Under the pieces are notes generated by a model. That model was not told where the DNA came from, ran no database searches, and worked only from the letters and a program-made list of their open reading frames with translations. 64,000 nt of DNA from Poritiphilus flavus. GTDB taxonomy: Bacteria > Bacteroidota > Bacteroidia > Flavobacteriales > Flavobacteriaceae. Position 1 is the first letter of the stretch; every line of letters starts with the position of its first letter. The position numbers were made by a program, and so were the translations under genes. The stretch is from assembly GCF_009901585.1 (NCBI RefSeq), contig NZ_WXYO01000004.1:124001-188000 (forward strand), read 5' to 3'. Of this stretch, positions 23,845 to 33,794 are shown in pieces.

Positions 23845-26214
23845 TTATTTTTTAGTCATTGAAAAAGGTACTGAAGCGTTAGTCGTTCCCCATCCGGAGT
23901 CCGCTTGATTGACCATATCAAATTCCAACCTTCCTCCGGCCTGCAGTTGCACGTGGCTTATCCAGGTTTGGTCATGGCTTTGACCGTTTAGCCTTATTCC
24001 GTTTATGTAATAGTTCGTGGGGCTGTTGTTGGGCGCATCTATGGTGAGTTGATTGCCGTTTTCAAAGTTGAGCGTCACTTTTTTGAACAAAGGACTACCG
24101 AATACGTACTGATCTGTGCCGGGAGTTACCGGATAAAAGCCCATCGAACTGAAAACGTACCATGCAGAAGTCTGTCCGTTGTCTTCGTCTCCACAATATC
24201 CATCAGGGGTTGCGGAATATAGTTTAGTCAAAACCTCTCGTGCACGCTGCTGAGTTTTCCAGGGTTGGTTCGCATAGTTATAGAGATAGATCATATGCTG
24301 TATCGGCTGGTTGCCATGGGCGTAATTACCCATATTCACAATTTGCATTTCCCTGATCTCGTGTATGGTATGTCCATAGTAGGAATCGTCATAATCAGGA
24401 GGCATGCTGAATACATTATCCAGTTTTGACACAAAGGCCTCATCTCCGCCCATCAAATTGATGAGCCCCTGAACATCATGAAAGACAGACCAGGTGTAAT
24501 GCATACTGTTTCCTTCCGTAAAGGCATCTCCCCATTTCAGCAAATTGAAGGGTGATTGGAAAGTGCCGTCTTTGTTTCTTCCGCGCATCCAGCCGGATTC
24601 CTTGTCAAAGACCATTTTGTAGTTCTGAGCCCTCTTGAAATACAATTTGGCATCTTCTTGTTTACCTAATTTTTTGGCCATTTGGGCTATGTTGAAATCT
24701 GCGAAGGCGTATTCCAAGGTACGGGCAGCATTCTCCCTAATATCCACATCATAAGGAACATATCCCAAGGAATTGTAATAGCCTACTCCTTCACGTCCAA
24801 CGGATTCGATTACCCCTCCGCTGTCAGTAGGCCTTCCCTCTTCAGTAGTGGCGTTCTTGATCATTGCTTCATAGAGCAGTTCTGCGTCATAGTCGGTAAT
24901 CCCCTTTAAGTAGGAGTCAGCTATGTTTACGGCTGAATTGGATCCGATCATCGAACGACGGTGGCCGGGACTTGCCCACTCCGGTAACCAGCCAGACTCT
25001 TTATAAGTATTGGCCAGACCTTCCATGATCCGGGCATTGAGTTCCGGATACATGAGGGTGAAAAAGGGGAATACTGCCCTAAAGGTATCCCAAAAGCCAT
25101 TATCTGTGAACATGCGCCCGGGAAGCACTTTCCCATTATAAGGGCTATAGTGAACCAGCTGACCATCGGCATCAATTTCATGGAACTTTCTCGGGAACAA
25201 CAATACCCTGTAAAGACAGGAATAGAAGGTTCTGATGTGATCGATGTTATCATCTTCTATGGTGATCCTGCCCAACTCTTTTTCCCACTCCTCAAGGGCT
25301 TTTTGTTTCGTTTTTTCAAATGAATCATTCCCTATTTCCCTGTTGAGGTTGATCTGAGCCTGCTCAGCACTGATGAATGATGAAGCTACTTTCACATGTA
25401 CCTGTTCACCTTTTTGGGTCTTGAAACCAATGATTGCCCCTACATGGTTTCCTTCTGATTCTAGATTGTCTTTTTGCAGTTGCCAATTGTTATTCCAACT
25501 GTGGGTTATTTCAAAATCACGATCAAATTCGGCCACCCAATAATTGTGAAAGTTCTCCGGAACACCTCCGTGGTTGTTGCGTGAATAACCCACAATTCTT
25601 CTTTGCTCAGGTATAATCTCAACTTTAGAGCCCATTTCAAAAGCATCCAATAGGATATAGGAAGAATTTTCCTCAGGAAAGGTAAACCTGAAATGAGCCG
25701 CTCTTTCGGTCGGGGAGACTTCCATGGTCACATCATAGTCTGCCAGATAAACACTGTAATAATGAGGCTTAGATACTTCTGCCTTGTGAGAAAACCAGGA
25801 TTCCCGTTCATCTTCCTGGTACTTTAATTCACCTGTTACCGCCATTAGGGAGAAGGCTGCATAGTCATTTATCCAGGGGCTGGGCTGATGTGTTTGCTTT
25901 ATACCTCTAATTTTGTTCTCGTTGTACTTATAGGTCCAGCCATCTCCCATCTTACTGGTCATGGGCGTCCAGAAATTCATACCCCAGGGAGTCGCAATGG
26001 CTGGATACGTATTGCCGTTAGACAAACTGTATTTTGAATCTGTTCCCATCAATGGGTTTACATACTGAATCAGGCTTTGTTTGGGTACTTGATTACCAAC
26101 TTTTTGTGCAGAGGTGATGGAACTATATGATAAGAAAAATGCGACCAGAAGGCTAAATAATTTTCCTCTTTTTTGTATTTCCAGTCTTTTAATGTGTGAA
26201 TTTAATCTATTCAT
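23845..26214 (-). CDS. GH92 alpha-mannosidase
   Basis: Exo-acting, Ca2+-dependent alpha-mannosidase family of 789 residues. A long-n-region signal peptide (cleavage near SSITSAQ) directs export. Recognisable GH92 stretches include YVNPLMGTDS at the N-terminus, TDNGFWDTFRAVFPFF, HGNQPIQHMIYLYN, YCGDEDNGQTSAWYVFSSMG and the C-terminal YYINGIRLNGQSHDQTW with ISHVQLQAGGRLEFDM. It forms a two-gene unit with the ROK kinase and follows the terminator of the SusCD operon, so it likely has its own promoter. A decayed piece of a second GH92-like C-terminus abuts its start. Confidence 0.95.
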   Translation of the reverse strand: MNRLNSHIKRLEIQKRGKLFSLLVAFFLSYSSITSAQKVGNQVPKQSLIQYVNPLMGTDSKYSLSNGNTYPAIATPWGMNFWTPMTSKMGDGWTYKYNENKIRGIKQTHQPSPWINDYAAFSLMAVTGELKYQEDERESWFSHKAEVSKPHYYSVYLADYDVTMEVSPTERAAHFRFTFPEENSSYILLDAFEMGSKVEIIPEQRRIVGYSRNNHGGVPENFHNYWVAEFDRDFEITHSWNNNWQLQKDNLESEGNHVGAIIGFKTQKGEQVHVKVASSFISAEQAQINLNREIGNDSFEKTKQKALEEWEKELGRITIEDDNIDHIRTFYSCLYRVLLFPRKFHEIDADGQLVHYSPYNGKVLPGRMFTDNGFWDTFRAVFPFFTLMYPELNARIMEGLANTYKESGWLPEWASPGHRRSMIGSNSAVNIADSYLKGITDYDAELLYEAMIKNATTEEGRPTDSGGVIESVGREGVGYYNSLGYVPYDVDIRENAARTLEYAFADFNIAQMAKKLGKQEDAKLYFKRAQNYKMVFDKESGWMRGRNKDGTFQSPFNLLKWGDAFTEGNSMHYTWSVFHDVQGLINLMGGDEAFVSKLDNVFSMPPDYDDSYYGHTIHEIREMQIVNMGNYAHGNQPIQHMIYLYNYANQPWKTQQRAREVLTKLYSATPDGYCGDEDNGQTSAWYVFSSMGFYPVTPGTDQYVFGSPLFKKVTLNFENGNQLTIDAPNNSPTNYYINGIRLNGQSHDQTWISHVQLQAGGRLEFDMVNQADSGWGTTNASVPFSMTKK

Positions 26215-26521
26215 TTTTTTTGTTTATAAGGGTGTTTTTTGGAGTATTGGAAGCTTTTCTGTTATACATTTTCAGTTCCAGTTCGCCACCGTCAATTATC
26301 TGGGTATGAGTTAAATTCAAGTTGAATAAATCCTCACCGTTCAGGCTTGCTTCCTTAATATACTTGTTTTCTTCAAATTGCCTGTTCCATTTCGCAACAA
26401 CTGCTTCATTTCTTCCCATTGAGCTCGCCAGGTCTTGTAGGTTATGTGATACAAAGCAGGAAGCCTTTCTGCCATAAGCTTCTAAAAACCAGCAATTGGT
26501 TTCTTTACTTTTTTTGTGATT
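26207..26521 (-). pseudogene. C-terminal remnant of a GH92-like gene
   Basis: An open frame runs from a stop at 26522 to 26207 on the minus strand and overlaps the GH92 start by 8 bp. Its part from about 26350 reads NKYIKEASLNGEDLF then THTQIIDGGELELKMYN, which matches the last beta-sandwich of GH92 enzymes (compare YYINGIRLNG and HVQLQAGGRLEFDM in the next gene). The catalytic body is missing, and an ATG at 26419 would give only 70 residues. It is best read as the remains of a tandem GH92 paralogue lost by deletion. Confidence 0.55.
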
Positions 26522-26656
26522 CTATTGATATGTAAGCGGGTAGCTACACTTATTTCATGGCTTCCATCTTGAAGTACCGTATACATTCATCTATTTATTG
26601 GGTGTCGTTTTTTGCTAGAGTAGAGGCCTCTTGGGCTTAACAATCCATCAAGGCTT

Positions 26657-26690
26657 AAAAAAAACCGGCAACGAAATGTATACCGGTTTT
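26657..26690 (-). terminator. Intrinsic terminator after susD
   Basis: On the minus strand AAAACCGG pairs with CCGGTTTT across a 14-nt loop, followed by a run of U. It lies about 95 bp after the susD stop and ends the SusCD transcription unit. Confidence 0.75.
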
Positions 26691-26784
26691 AAAACTAACT
26701 CTAACTTAAAACAAACTATTATTACTTGTATGTATTTTCCATTCACGTATAATTGGACATAAATCTTCTGTAGGTTGTGTGAAC

Positions 26785-28371
26785 CTAATATCCAGGGTTC
26801 TGAACCAACTCTGGATTCCTTTGCATTTCGGAAATCGAAATAGGCAATAAAAGGTGCTTTTCCTGAAAGGTCTGTCCAAATGTATTCTGCGCCCCAACCA
26901 GATTGATGAAGGTAACATCCCCATTGGCTCCGGCTGGATACAATCGGGTACGTACCATATCAAACCAAAGTTTTTGGTCAAATATCAGTTCCCGATTTCG
27001 CTCTTTCCACACCTCCTCAACAAAATCGCCAACGGAAAGAACTGCCAAACCTGCACGAATTGTTTCGGGATCAGTGGTCCAGTAGGCCCTGGCCCGAACT
27101 TGGGTTAGATAGTCAACCGCCTCCGCGGTTACTCCTTCAGATCTGGCTATGGCCTCTGCTGCAATTAACAAGGCCTCCGGATAGCTATATACCCTTAAAT
27201 TCTGGGAAGATTGTGCCGAATTAAAGAAGGGTTCCTCATCCAACCAGATATAAGGGGTTACTGGAAAAGTAATTTCCTCATTGTCGGCTGTGGTAAAAGT
27301 AGTGTGGAAGTATTGCTTTTCCTGCACCCTCAGATCCAGATTTTGATCGTATTGGTCGTAGAGCGCTGGTCTGGGGCCATAGGCGTTCTGAATATTGGCG
27401 TAAGCAGAACCCACCGAACCGCTTACTGACGCTGGAAAAGACCACTGCGGATATGGGGATGAACGGATACCTGCCTCATATTCGATTTGGTAGATATAAT
27501 CGTTGGCCAAAGTCTTCGCCTGGCGCATTTTGTTATAGGCACTGCTCTCCGGAATAACATTTCCACCACCGTCTAAATCATGAGGAACCAGTGAAAAATC
27601 CCCGCTATTGATTACGGCCCGGATGGCTGTAGCCGAATTGGCGTAGTTGTCATCCGACAGCGGAAAGCCGCTCATTGTCAAATACACCTCAGACAGGAGC
27701 ATCTGAGCGGTTTCCGTAGTGATTCGGAAACCATTTTCCACCATGTTGCCACTAGGAAGGCTTCCAGCAGTAGTAGCCACATTCAAATCGGCAACAATTT
27801 GGGCGTACACCTCGGAAACCGGGGCGCGGGGAACAAAAACCTCATCCAGGCCATCCACGGGCTGAATAATCAGAGGTACATCACCAAACATGCGCACCAA
27901 ATAAAAATAAGCAAAGGCCCTAAAGAAGCTGGCTTGGGCAGTCAAATCATTACGTTCGTCATCTGATAGTCCCGGGGTATCCGGAATATTTGCAATAGCA
28001 AGATTGGCTCCTGAAATACCCTGATAAAGATTTTGCCATATACGATTCAACTCACGGTCTATCTCTGTGGGTGAAATAGCCAATTGCTGGGCCAGGTCTA
28101 CCTGGCGTTCCTGACCATTGAACTCATTATCAAAAAAACCGGAAAGGTATTGGAGGTACATGGCATCGGAACCCCTGAATACGCCCTGGGAAAGGAACAT
28201 CTCAGGAACGCCGTTTTGATACAGGAAATTTACCGCACTCTCGGCCTGTCCAGGCTCGGCAAAAAACTGGTCAACACTCTGCTGATCCCGTGGCTCCTCC
28301 TCCAAAAAATCGTCACAGGAAACTGTAAAGAGCAGTAACCCTAAAAAGCCTATTATCTTTATATTTTTCAT
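26785..28371 (-). CDS. SusD/RagB-family glycan-binding lipoprotein
   Basis: Cell-surface lipoprotein of 528 residues that caps the SusC pore and binds oligosaccharide. Signal MKNIKIIGFLGLLLFTVSC has lipobox FTVSC, followed by DDFLEEEPRDQQS, the usual SusD start. Helical TPR-like segments (FFRAFAYFYLVRMFGDVPLI) and the C-terminal ERNRELIFDQKLWFDMVRT and NPELVQNPGY are family hallmarks. Its start is 5 bp after the susC stop. With GH92 and the ROK kinase downstream, the likely ligand is a mannose-containing glycan; this is inference. Confidence 0.95.
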   Translation of the reverse strand: MKNIKIIGFLGLLLFTVSCDDFLEEEPRDQQSVDQFFAEPGQAESAVNFLYQNGVPEMFLSQGVFRGSDAMYLQYLSGFFDNEFNGQERQVDLAQQLAISPTEIDRELNRIWQNLYQGISGANLAIANIPDTPGLSDDERNDLTAQASFFRAFAYFYLVRMFGDVPLIIQPVDGLDEVFVPRAPVSEVYAQIVADLNVATTAGSLPSGNMVENGFRITTETAQMLLSEVYLTMSGFPLSDDNYANSATAIRAVINSGDFSLVPHDLDGGGNVIPESSAYNKMRQAKTLANDYIYQIEYEAGIRSSPYPQWSFPASVSGSVGSAYANIQNAYGPRPALYDQYDQNLDLRVQEKQYFHTTFTTADNEEITFPVTPYIWLDEEPFFNSAQSSQNLRVYSYPEALLIAAEAIARSEGVTAEAVDYLTQVRARAYWTTDPETIRAGLAVLSVGDFVEEVWKERNRELIFDQKLWFDMVRTRLYPAGANGDVTFINLVGAQNTFGQTFQEKHLLLPISISEMQRNPELVQNPGY

Positions 28372-28376
28372 AGTTG

Positions 28377-31300
28377 TTAAAATTTAAGGTTAAAACCAAG
28401 GGTAAAGGTTCTGGGCCTTGGATACTGGAAAAAGAAAATGTTTTGTCCAAATTGACTATTATTCGATGAACCTTCGGGGTCAAATCCCTGAAAATCATCG
28501 GACTGAATCACAAAGGCGTTATCCACACTTCCATAGACCCTGAGCATTTTAAGGCCAATGGAATCCACAAATGTATCGGGGAAGGTGTAGCCCAATGTGA
28601 ATAAATTTCCCCTCAGATAGGACCCGTCTGCGACCCAGCGGCTGTCCACCTGGCTGTTCTGGCCAGAAGTACCCTGGTTTCGAATCTCCTGTACCTGGGT
28701 GTTTTGGTTCTCCGGGGTCCAGCCCTCAGTCAGGATGGTCTGCAGGCCATTGGCAATACCTGAACGATCTTCCGTAGAATGCAGGGCCTGCTGTAGAATA
28801 TCCACATCAAAGACGAACTGGAGATCTGCAGTAAAATCAAACTGGCCCAAACGGAAGGTGTTAATAAAACTTCCAGTCCACACGGGTAAGCCATTACCGA
28901 TAATGGTCCGTTCAGCAGAACGCCTGGCCTCGCCAGGCAGGGCACCGACTGCGGCCGCTTCTGCGGCCTGGTCCGTACCCCAGATCCCCAAGCGTTCCAG
29001 TCCCCAGAAAGAGGCCACCGGTTCCCCTACACGGAGAATGGTATTGCTCCCGGAAACAAAATTAGGACCGGGAAAGATATCCTCATCATTGGCCCCCAAT
29101 TCCTCTATACGGTTTTTATTGTAGTTCAGGTTAAATATCGCCTCCCAAAAGAAATCCTCCTTAGAGTAAAGCGAACTAATGGAGATGTCTGTACCTCTAT
29201 TGGAAATGGAGCCGATGTTATCACGAATCGAACTAAATCCAGTGGAGCGCGGGATGGGCCTGTTGAGCAATAGATCTTCCGTAAGCTTGTAATAATAATC
29301 CAGTTCCATGCTAATCCTGGGATTGGTGTTTGTGCTCAACTCCACACCTACATCGAATTGAGTGGTGGTCTCCCAGCCCACATCAGGATTGGGAATACGG
29401 CTTACGAAACTATCGTTGACGCGTTGCCCGTTAATCAAGGCCGTACCCGTGTTAACTGTGGACAAGGTGGAATAGGGTGCTATTTCCGTATTCCCTGTAA
29501 CCCCGTAACTTGCCCTTAACTTTAATCGATCTACAAAGGAAGATTCCGAAAGGAAATCTTCTTCTGACAGTACCCAGCCCAGTCCCAGAGACGGAAAGAA
29601 GCCGTATTTATTGTTGGCCCCAAAACGGGATGAGCCATCCAAACGGCCCGTCAGGGTCACCAAATATTTGTCCTTATAGGTATAGCCTACACGTGTAAAG
29701 TAGGAATTGATAGTCCAATCATTAAATCCGGATTCGGGCTCATCCGGGATACTACCCGATTGGAGACGATAAAAAGAGAGGGAATTATCCGGGAACCCTT
29801 CGGATCTCGCCTGGAAACTAAAAAAATCACGTGCCTGCCAACTGGCCCCTAAGACTGCATTGATACGGGAATTCTCAAATGACTTGTTATAGGTAAGAAA
29901 ATTCTCCTGTTGCCAAAAGGTCACTTTTTGCTCTAAGACACTGGCATCACCCAAGGGTGCGGAGATGTTGATCAGATCATTGGGTTCAAAATTTTGAAAG
30001 GTACGGTCCTGCCTGTCAACACCAAACTGGGTCCTGAATGTCAGGCCTTCCGCAATTTTGAAATCGAAAAAAACATTTCCAAAAACCTGGTTCCGCAACC
30101 TGCGCCGTACCTCGGTTTCTAAAACATGTACGGGATTGGCCATGGCCTCCAAATTAAAGTTATCAGTAATTGTACGGCTGTTAGACCAGCTACCGTCTGG
30201 AAAACGTACCGGAAATATGGGAGGCATTTCTATCATGGTTCGTCGGGGATTTTGGTTGCCCCCATCTTCCTGAAAAGAGTTCTCCTTGGTATAGTTCACT
30301 AACAGGTTGGCCCCAAAGGACAGCCAATCCTTTATTTGTGTGTCATAGGTCAATTTTGCATTCCAGCGTTCCAAATCGTTGTTGAGCATAATCCCTTCAA
30401 TGTCAGAAAAATTGAAAAAAGCTCCCACTGAAGAATTTCCTTTGCTTTGCTGTATTGCCAATTGGTGATTATGTGTAATGGCCGTGCGGGTTGCTTCCTC
30501 CTGCCAATCTGTATCGTAGAGGGGATTACCCTGGGCATCAAAGAGTAGAGGATCACTTCTTGTCAATATAGGCGCCACAGTTACATCGTCCCGATACTTA
30601 GGGGTATTGGCAAAACCGGTTTCCACTACCTCCAGGAACTCTTCCGCGTTTAAGAGGTCTAATTTTTTTCGCAAGCGTCCTATACTTAAAAAACTGTCAT
30701 AGGACACGGAGATACCCTCCGTTTTGCCGCCCCGTTTAGTGGTAACCAAAATAACGCCATTTGCCCCACGGGCACCATAAATGGCAGTTGAGGAGGCATC
30801 CTTGAGTACTTCTATACTCTCAATATTGTTAGGATTAAGAAACTGAAAGTCCTCCATAACCACTCCGTCCACCACAAACAAGGGATTGGAACTGGAGTTG
30901 ATAGTGCCCAGTCCTCTGATAATGATTCTGGGCTGGGCCGTTGGGCTTCCGGAATTCAAATATACATTGGCTCCGGCCACACGACCCTGAAGGCCCTGAA
31001 TGGCATTGGCAACCGGTCTTTGCAAAATAGCATTCCCGTCCACACTGGCCACAGCACCTGTTACATCAGACTTTCGTTGTACCCCATAACCTACCAATAC
31101 AACCTCATCCAATCCGGCGGTACTCTCCTCCAAAGTGATATTAATCGTTGTTGCTCCATTGAGAGGTACTTCCTTGGTGGCAAAGCCAATATAGGATACC
31201 TGCAAGGTTGCATTTTCATCTGAAAGGGTAAGGACAAATTTTCCTTCAAAATCAGTTTGAGTTCCGTTTGTTGTTCCTTTTTCTATTACATTGGCTCCCA

Positions 31301-31766
31301 AAAGTGGCTCTCCTGCTTCGTCCGTCACGGTTCCGGTCACCTGGATTTGGACTGTTTTATCTGATGAATCATCACTTTTGTCCCCATTCAAGGAGTTCAG
31401 ATTGCCCTTTTTACTTCTTAAAATAATCTGTTTTTGCAATACTTCATACTCAACATCTGTCCCTTTAAATATTCTATTTAAAATGAATGCAATGGACTTT
31501 TTCTTAACCTTTATGGATACCTTTCTATCTACATCAACATCCCTTCTGTTCAACAAGAACTTAAAGTCGGAAAGGGATTCAATTTCATAGATTACGGCTG
31601 CCACTGTAGCATCTGACATATCAAGTGACACCTTTTTGGTCTGTGAATAGGTATGAGCCTGAATCTGAAAAAGGGAAACCATAGTTAATAATACAGTAAG
31701 CTTCATTTTCAGAGATAGTTTAAAGAGGTATCGCTCAGTACCTCTTGAATTACTGAGTTTTTTCAT
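28377..31766 (-). CDS. SusC-family TonB-dependent receptor with STN domain
   Basis: Outer-membrane oligosaccharide importer of 1129 residues. After the signal (about 1-42) comes an STN domain (about 48-115, KKVSLDMSDATVAAVIYEIE), the part that signals to FecR. A carboxypeptidase-regulatory-like domain follows (about 140-215, VTDEAGEPLLGANVIEKGTT), then a TonB box (DEVVLVGYG), plug (SSTAIYGARGANGVILVTTK) and a 22-strand barrel ending RTFTLGFNLKF. The STN domain fits control by the FecR/ECF-sigma pair just upstream. A strong hairpin in its leader (31813-31844) could separate its expression from fecR. Confidence 0.96.
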   Translation of the reverse strand: MKKLSNSRGTERYLFKLSLKMKLTVLLTMVSLFQIQAHTYSQTKKVSLDMSDATVAAVIYEIESLSDFKFLLNRRDVDVDRKVSIKVKKKSIAFILNRIFKGTDVEYEVLQKQIILRSKKGNLNSLNGDKSDDSSDKTVQIQVTGTVTDEAGEPLLGANVIEKGTTNGTQTDFEGKFVLTLSDENATLQVSYIGFATKEVPLNGATTINITLEESTAGLDEVVLVGYGVQRKSDVTGAVASVDGNAILQRPVANAIQGLQGRVAGANVYLNSGSPTAQPRIIIRGLGTINSSSNPLFVVDGVVMEDFQFLNPNNIESIEVLKDASSTAIYGARGANGVILVTTKRGGKTEGISVSYDSFLSIGRLRKKLDLLNAEEFLEVVETGFANTPKYRDDVTVAPILTRSDPLLFDAQGNPLYDTDWQEEATRTAITHNHQLAIQQSKGNSSVGAFFNFSDIEGIMLNNDLERWNAKLTYDTQIKDWLSFGANLLVNYTKENSFQEDGGNQNPRRTMIEMPPIFPVRFPDGSWSNSRTITDNFNLEAMANPVHVLETEVRRRLRNQVFGNVFFDFKIAEGLTFRTQFGVDRQDRTFQNFEPNDLINISAPLGDASVLEQKVTFWQQENFLTYNKSFENSRINAVLGASWQARDFFSFQARSEGFPDNSLSFYRLQSGSIPDEPESGFNDWTINSYFTRVGYTYKDKYLVTLTGRLDGSSRFGANNKYGFFPSLGLGWVLSEEDFLSESSFVDRLKLRASYGVTGNTEIAPYSTLSTVNTGTALINGQRVNDSFVSRIPNPDVGWETTTQFDVGVELSTNTNPRISMELDYYYKLTEDLLLNRPIPRSTGFSSIRDNIGSISNRGTDISISSLYSKEDFFWEAIFNLNYNKNRIEELGANDEDIFPGPNFVSGSNTILRVGEPVASFWGLERLGIWGTDQAAEAAAVGALPGEARRSAERTIIGNGLPVWTGSFINTFRLGQFDFTADLQFVFDVDILQQALHSTEDRSGIANGLQTILTEGWTPENQNTQVQEIRNQGTSGQNSQVDSRWVADGSYLRGNLFTLGYTFPDTFVDSIGLKMLRVYGSVDNAFVIQSDDFQGFDPEGSSNNSQFGQNIFFFQYPRPRTFTLGFNLKF

Positions 31767-31812
31767 ATTTTAGTTGTGTTATTTGGTTTAAATTCATTTA
31801 AATCATTGCACC

Positions 31813-31844
31813 GAATCGGAGAATGTGTCCGCATTTTCCGATTC
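31813..31844. promoter_or_regulatory. 13-bp-stem hairpin between fecR and susC
   Basis: GAATCGGAGAATG and CATTTTCCGATTC form a 13-bp stem (with G-U pairs on one strand) closing a 6-nt loop. It lies in the 172-bp gap between fecR and susC, about 47 bp before the susC start. A T-run follows on the plus strand only (31845-31850), so on the transcribed minus strand it is more likely an RNA-processing or stability element than a plain terminator. Confidence 0.6.
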
Positions 31845-31938
31845 TTTTTTATGCATGATTTGCTACAATCAATTCAAAGGTTTCATCATATTTTTTATGT
31901 TTTTGGATTATTCAAATAGCAAATTCTAAGAAGAATGT

Positions 31939-33084
31939 TCATTCTATAATTACTTCATTGTCAATGATGGAATAATCAATGGCAAAGCTCTTGCTGAAGG
32001 ACTCCAATACTTCATCAATGGTCTCTATATCAAATGTGGCATCAAAAAGTTGTTCATCCAGCTCTTTGTTGCGGTTCTTAATGGTTACACTGTATTTTCG
32101 TTCCAGGGTATGTCTAATCTTTAGAAAGGAAGTATTTCTGAAAACCAGCTTACCTTCAATCCATGCGGTGTATAACCTGGTATCCACATTTTCGACCCCT
32201 ATTTCATTACTGGCCCTATCCCAATGTGCCATAAACCCTGGTGTGAGCAGCAATGGTTTTTTTTCTTTTGCATGTAGTTCGTCCTTCCTTTGCAGTTCCA
32301 CAGAGCCTTCAACCAGAACCGTATTGATACCCATTTCCTCGGCATAATTAGACACATTGAATTTTGTGCCCAATACCTGGACGTCTATCCCATTTGCGTT
32401 AACCACAAAAGGGTGTTCTGTGTTCTTGGCTACATCAAAATAGGCCTCACCATTCAAAAAAACGGTTCGGGGTTGCTTGTCAACAAATGCAATCGGATAA
32501 CGCAGAGTGGTTCCTGAATTCAAGAAGATATGCGTACCGTCTGACAGCACAACATCGAATCTTTTTCCATGAGGCACATGTAGCGTATTATAGACCAGTT
32601 CTTCTGTTTTTGTACCCTTGGAATACGTTAATTTAGAATGTTCCTGTGAGCCTACTACAGTCCCATCTGCTTTTCTTATTTTTTTATTTTCTGTAGGGGT
32701 CAATTCCTTGACTGTCCCGTCATCCAATGTTATAGTGACCTGTTCCACTTTGGGAACAAGTCTATTGGATATTATGTCTTCCGTTTGGTTCTGTTTGTTG
32801 AAAAAGTATCCTATGGTTAGTAGAAGTGTGAGTGCAGCGGCATATTTAATTACCGTATTGACAAGCCGTCTACTTTTGTCCCTTTTAATCCGCTTAAACA
32901 GTTCTTTTTTAATTTCATCCTTATTTGGTTGGTTCATGGCCATTGTAGTTTCAAGATGGATTTTTACTTCATTCTCAAAAATGGTTTCATTACCTTCTTT
33001 AAGAATCCAATCGGACAAAAAATCAAGATCTTCTGATGAAGCTTCGTTTAATAAATACTTGTGTATTATTTGTATTATTTCCAA
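31939..33084 (-). CDS. FecR-family anti-sigma factor
   Basis: Inner-membrane regulator of 381 residues. A cytoplasmic N-terminal sigma-binding part (1-74) precedes one membrane helix (about 76-97, VIKYAAALTLLLTIGYFF). The periplasmic FecR domain follows (NTLHVPHGKRFDVVLSDGTH, FLNGEAYFDVAKNTEHPF, VLGTKFNVSNY), then a C-terminal DUF4974-like STN-fold domain (FRNTSFLKIRHTLERKYSV). It would receive the signal from the STN domain of the SusC receptor encoded next, and release the ECF sigma factor encoded divergently. Confidence 0.96.
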   Translation of the reverse strand: MEIIQIIHKYLLNEASSEDLDFLSDWILKEGNETIFENEVKIHLETTMAMNQPNKDEIKKELFKRIKRDKSRRLVNTVIKYAAALTLLLTIGYFFNKQNQTEDIISNRLVPKVEQVTITLDDGTVKELTPTENKKIRKADGTVVGSQEHSKLTYSKGTKTEELVYNTLHVPHGKRFDVVLSDGTHIFLNSGTTLRYPIAFVDKQPRTVFLNGEAYFDVAKNTEHPFVVNANGIDVQVLGTKFNVSNYAEEMGINTVLVEGSVELQRKDELHAKEKKPLLLTPGFMAHWDRASNEIGVENVDTRLYTAWIEGKLVFRNTSFLKIRHTLERKYSVTIKNRNKELDEQLFDATFDIETIDEVLESFSKSFAIDYSIIDNEVIIE

Positions 33085-33161
33085 TATGCGCTTAAGAATT
33101 GTTCTTCGATAGAAAGACAGGGCAGATTTTCAATACCCTAACTTTTTTATAATTTTTTTTT

Positions 33162-33169
33162 CATATTTG
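33162..33169 (+). promoter_or_regulatory. Possible -7 box of the ECF sigma gene
   Basis: CATATTTG differs from TAnnTTTG at its first position and lies about 34 bp upstream of the sigma factor start, in the 119-bp gap shared with divergent fecR. A poly-T tract precedes it. Weak evidence. Confidence 0.3.
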
Positions 33170-33203
33170 CATTGCTAAGCCCTTTTTTTTTGTTTATCGT
33201 AAA

Positions 33204-33794
33204 ATGGACATGGATGAAATAACGTTAATATCCAGTTTAAAAAGGGGTGACGAAAACTCCTTTATATATCTGGTAGATTCTTACAGTCAGCGGTTGTTTG
33301 GTTATGCCCTTACTTTGACTAACCATCATGAAATGGCGCAAGACATTGTTCAAAATGTTTTTCTTAAGACATGGGAAAAACGTAAAAAACTTCGGATAGA
33401 ATCCTCTCTTCAGAATTATTTATTCAAATCTGTGTATAACGAGTTCATCAATCAGTACAAAAAGAAAAGGTCCACGATGATACTGGAGCAAAAATATTTC
33501 AAAGCCCTGGAAAAAACAGTAGCATTGCACGATGAAACTTCCTGGGAAAAGATCATGACCAAGATCATGGAGGAAATTCAAAAGCTACCTCCAAGGTGCC
33601 AGGAGGTTTTTCTTTTGAGCAGAAAGGAGGGCCTGACGAACCTGGAAATATCCGAATACCTAGACATTTCAATCAAGACAGTGGAAGCCCAGATAACAAA
33701 AGCTTTCAGCATCCTCAGAGAAAATTTAGGGAACAATTACAAAGCGATGCTGTTCCTACTTTTTGGAACAAGATATAAGCGGCAGATTCAATAA
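33204..33794 (+). CDS. ECF RNA polymerase sigma factor
   Basis: Sigma-70 family, ECF subgroup, 196 residues, of the type paired with FecR in Bacteroidota. Region 2 spans about 20-85 (FIYLVDSYSQRLFGYALTLT, then DIVQNVFLKTWEKRKKL). Region 4 spans about 125-180 (MEEIQKLPPRCQEVFLLSRK, then GLTNLEISEYLDISIKTVEA). Divergent from the fecR gene, with which it forms the regulatory switch for the SusC/SusD mannoside-type locus. There is nothing co-directional immediately downstream; repeat C begins about 30 bp after its stop. Confidence 0.95.
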   Translation: MDMDEITLISSLKRGDENSFIYLVDSYSQRLFGYALTLTNHHEMAQDIVQNVFLKTWEKRKKLRIESSLQNYLFKSVYNEFINQYKKKRSTMILEQKYFKALEKTVALHDETSWEKIMTKIMEEIQKLPPRCQEVFLLSRKEGLTNLEISEYLDISIKTVEAQITKAFSILRENLGNNYKAMLFLLFGTRYKRQIQ

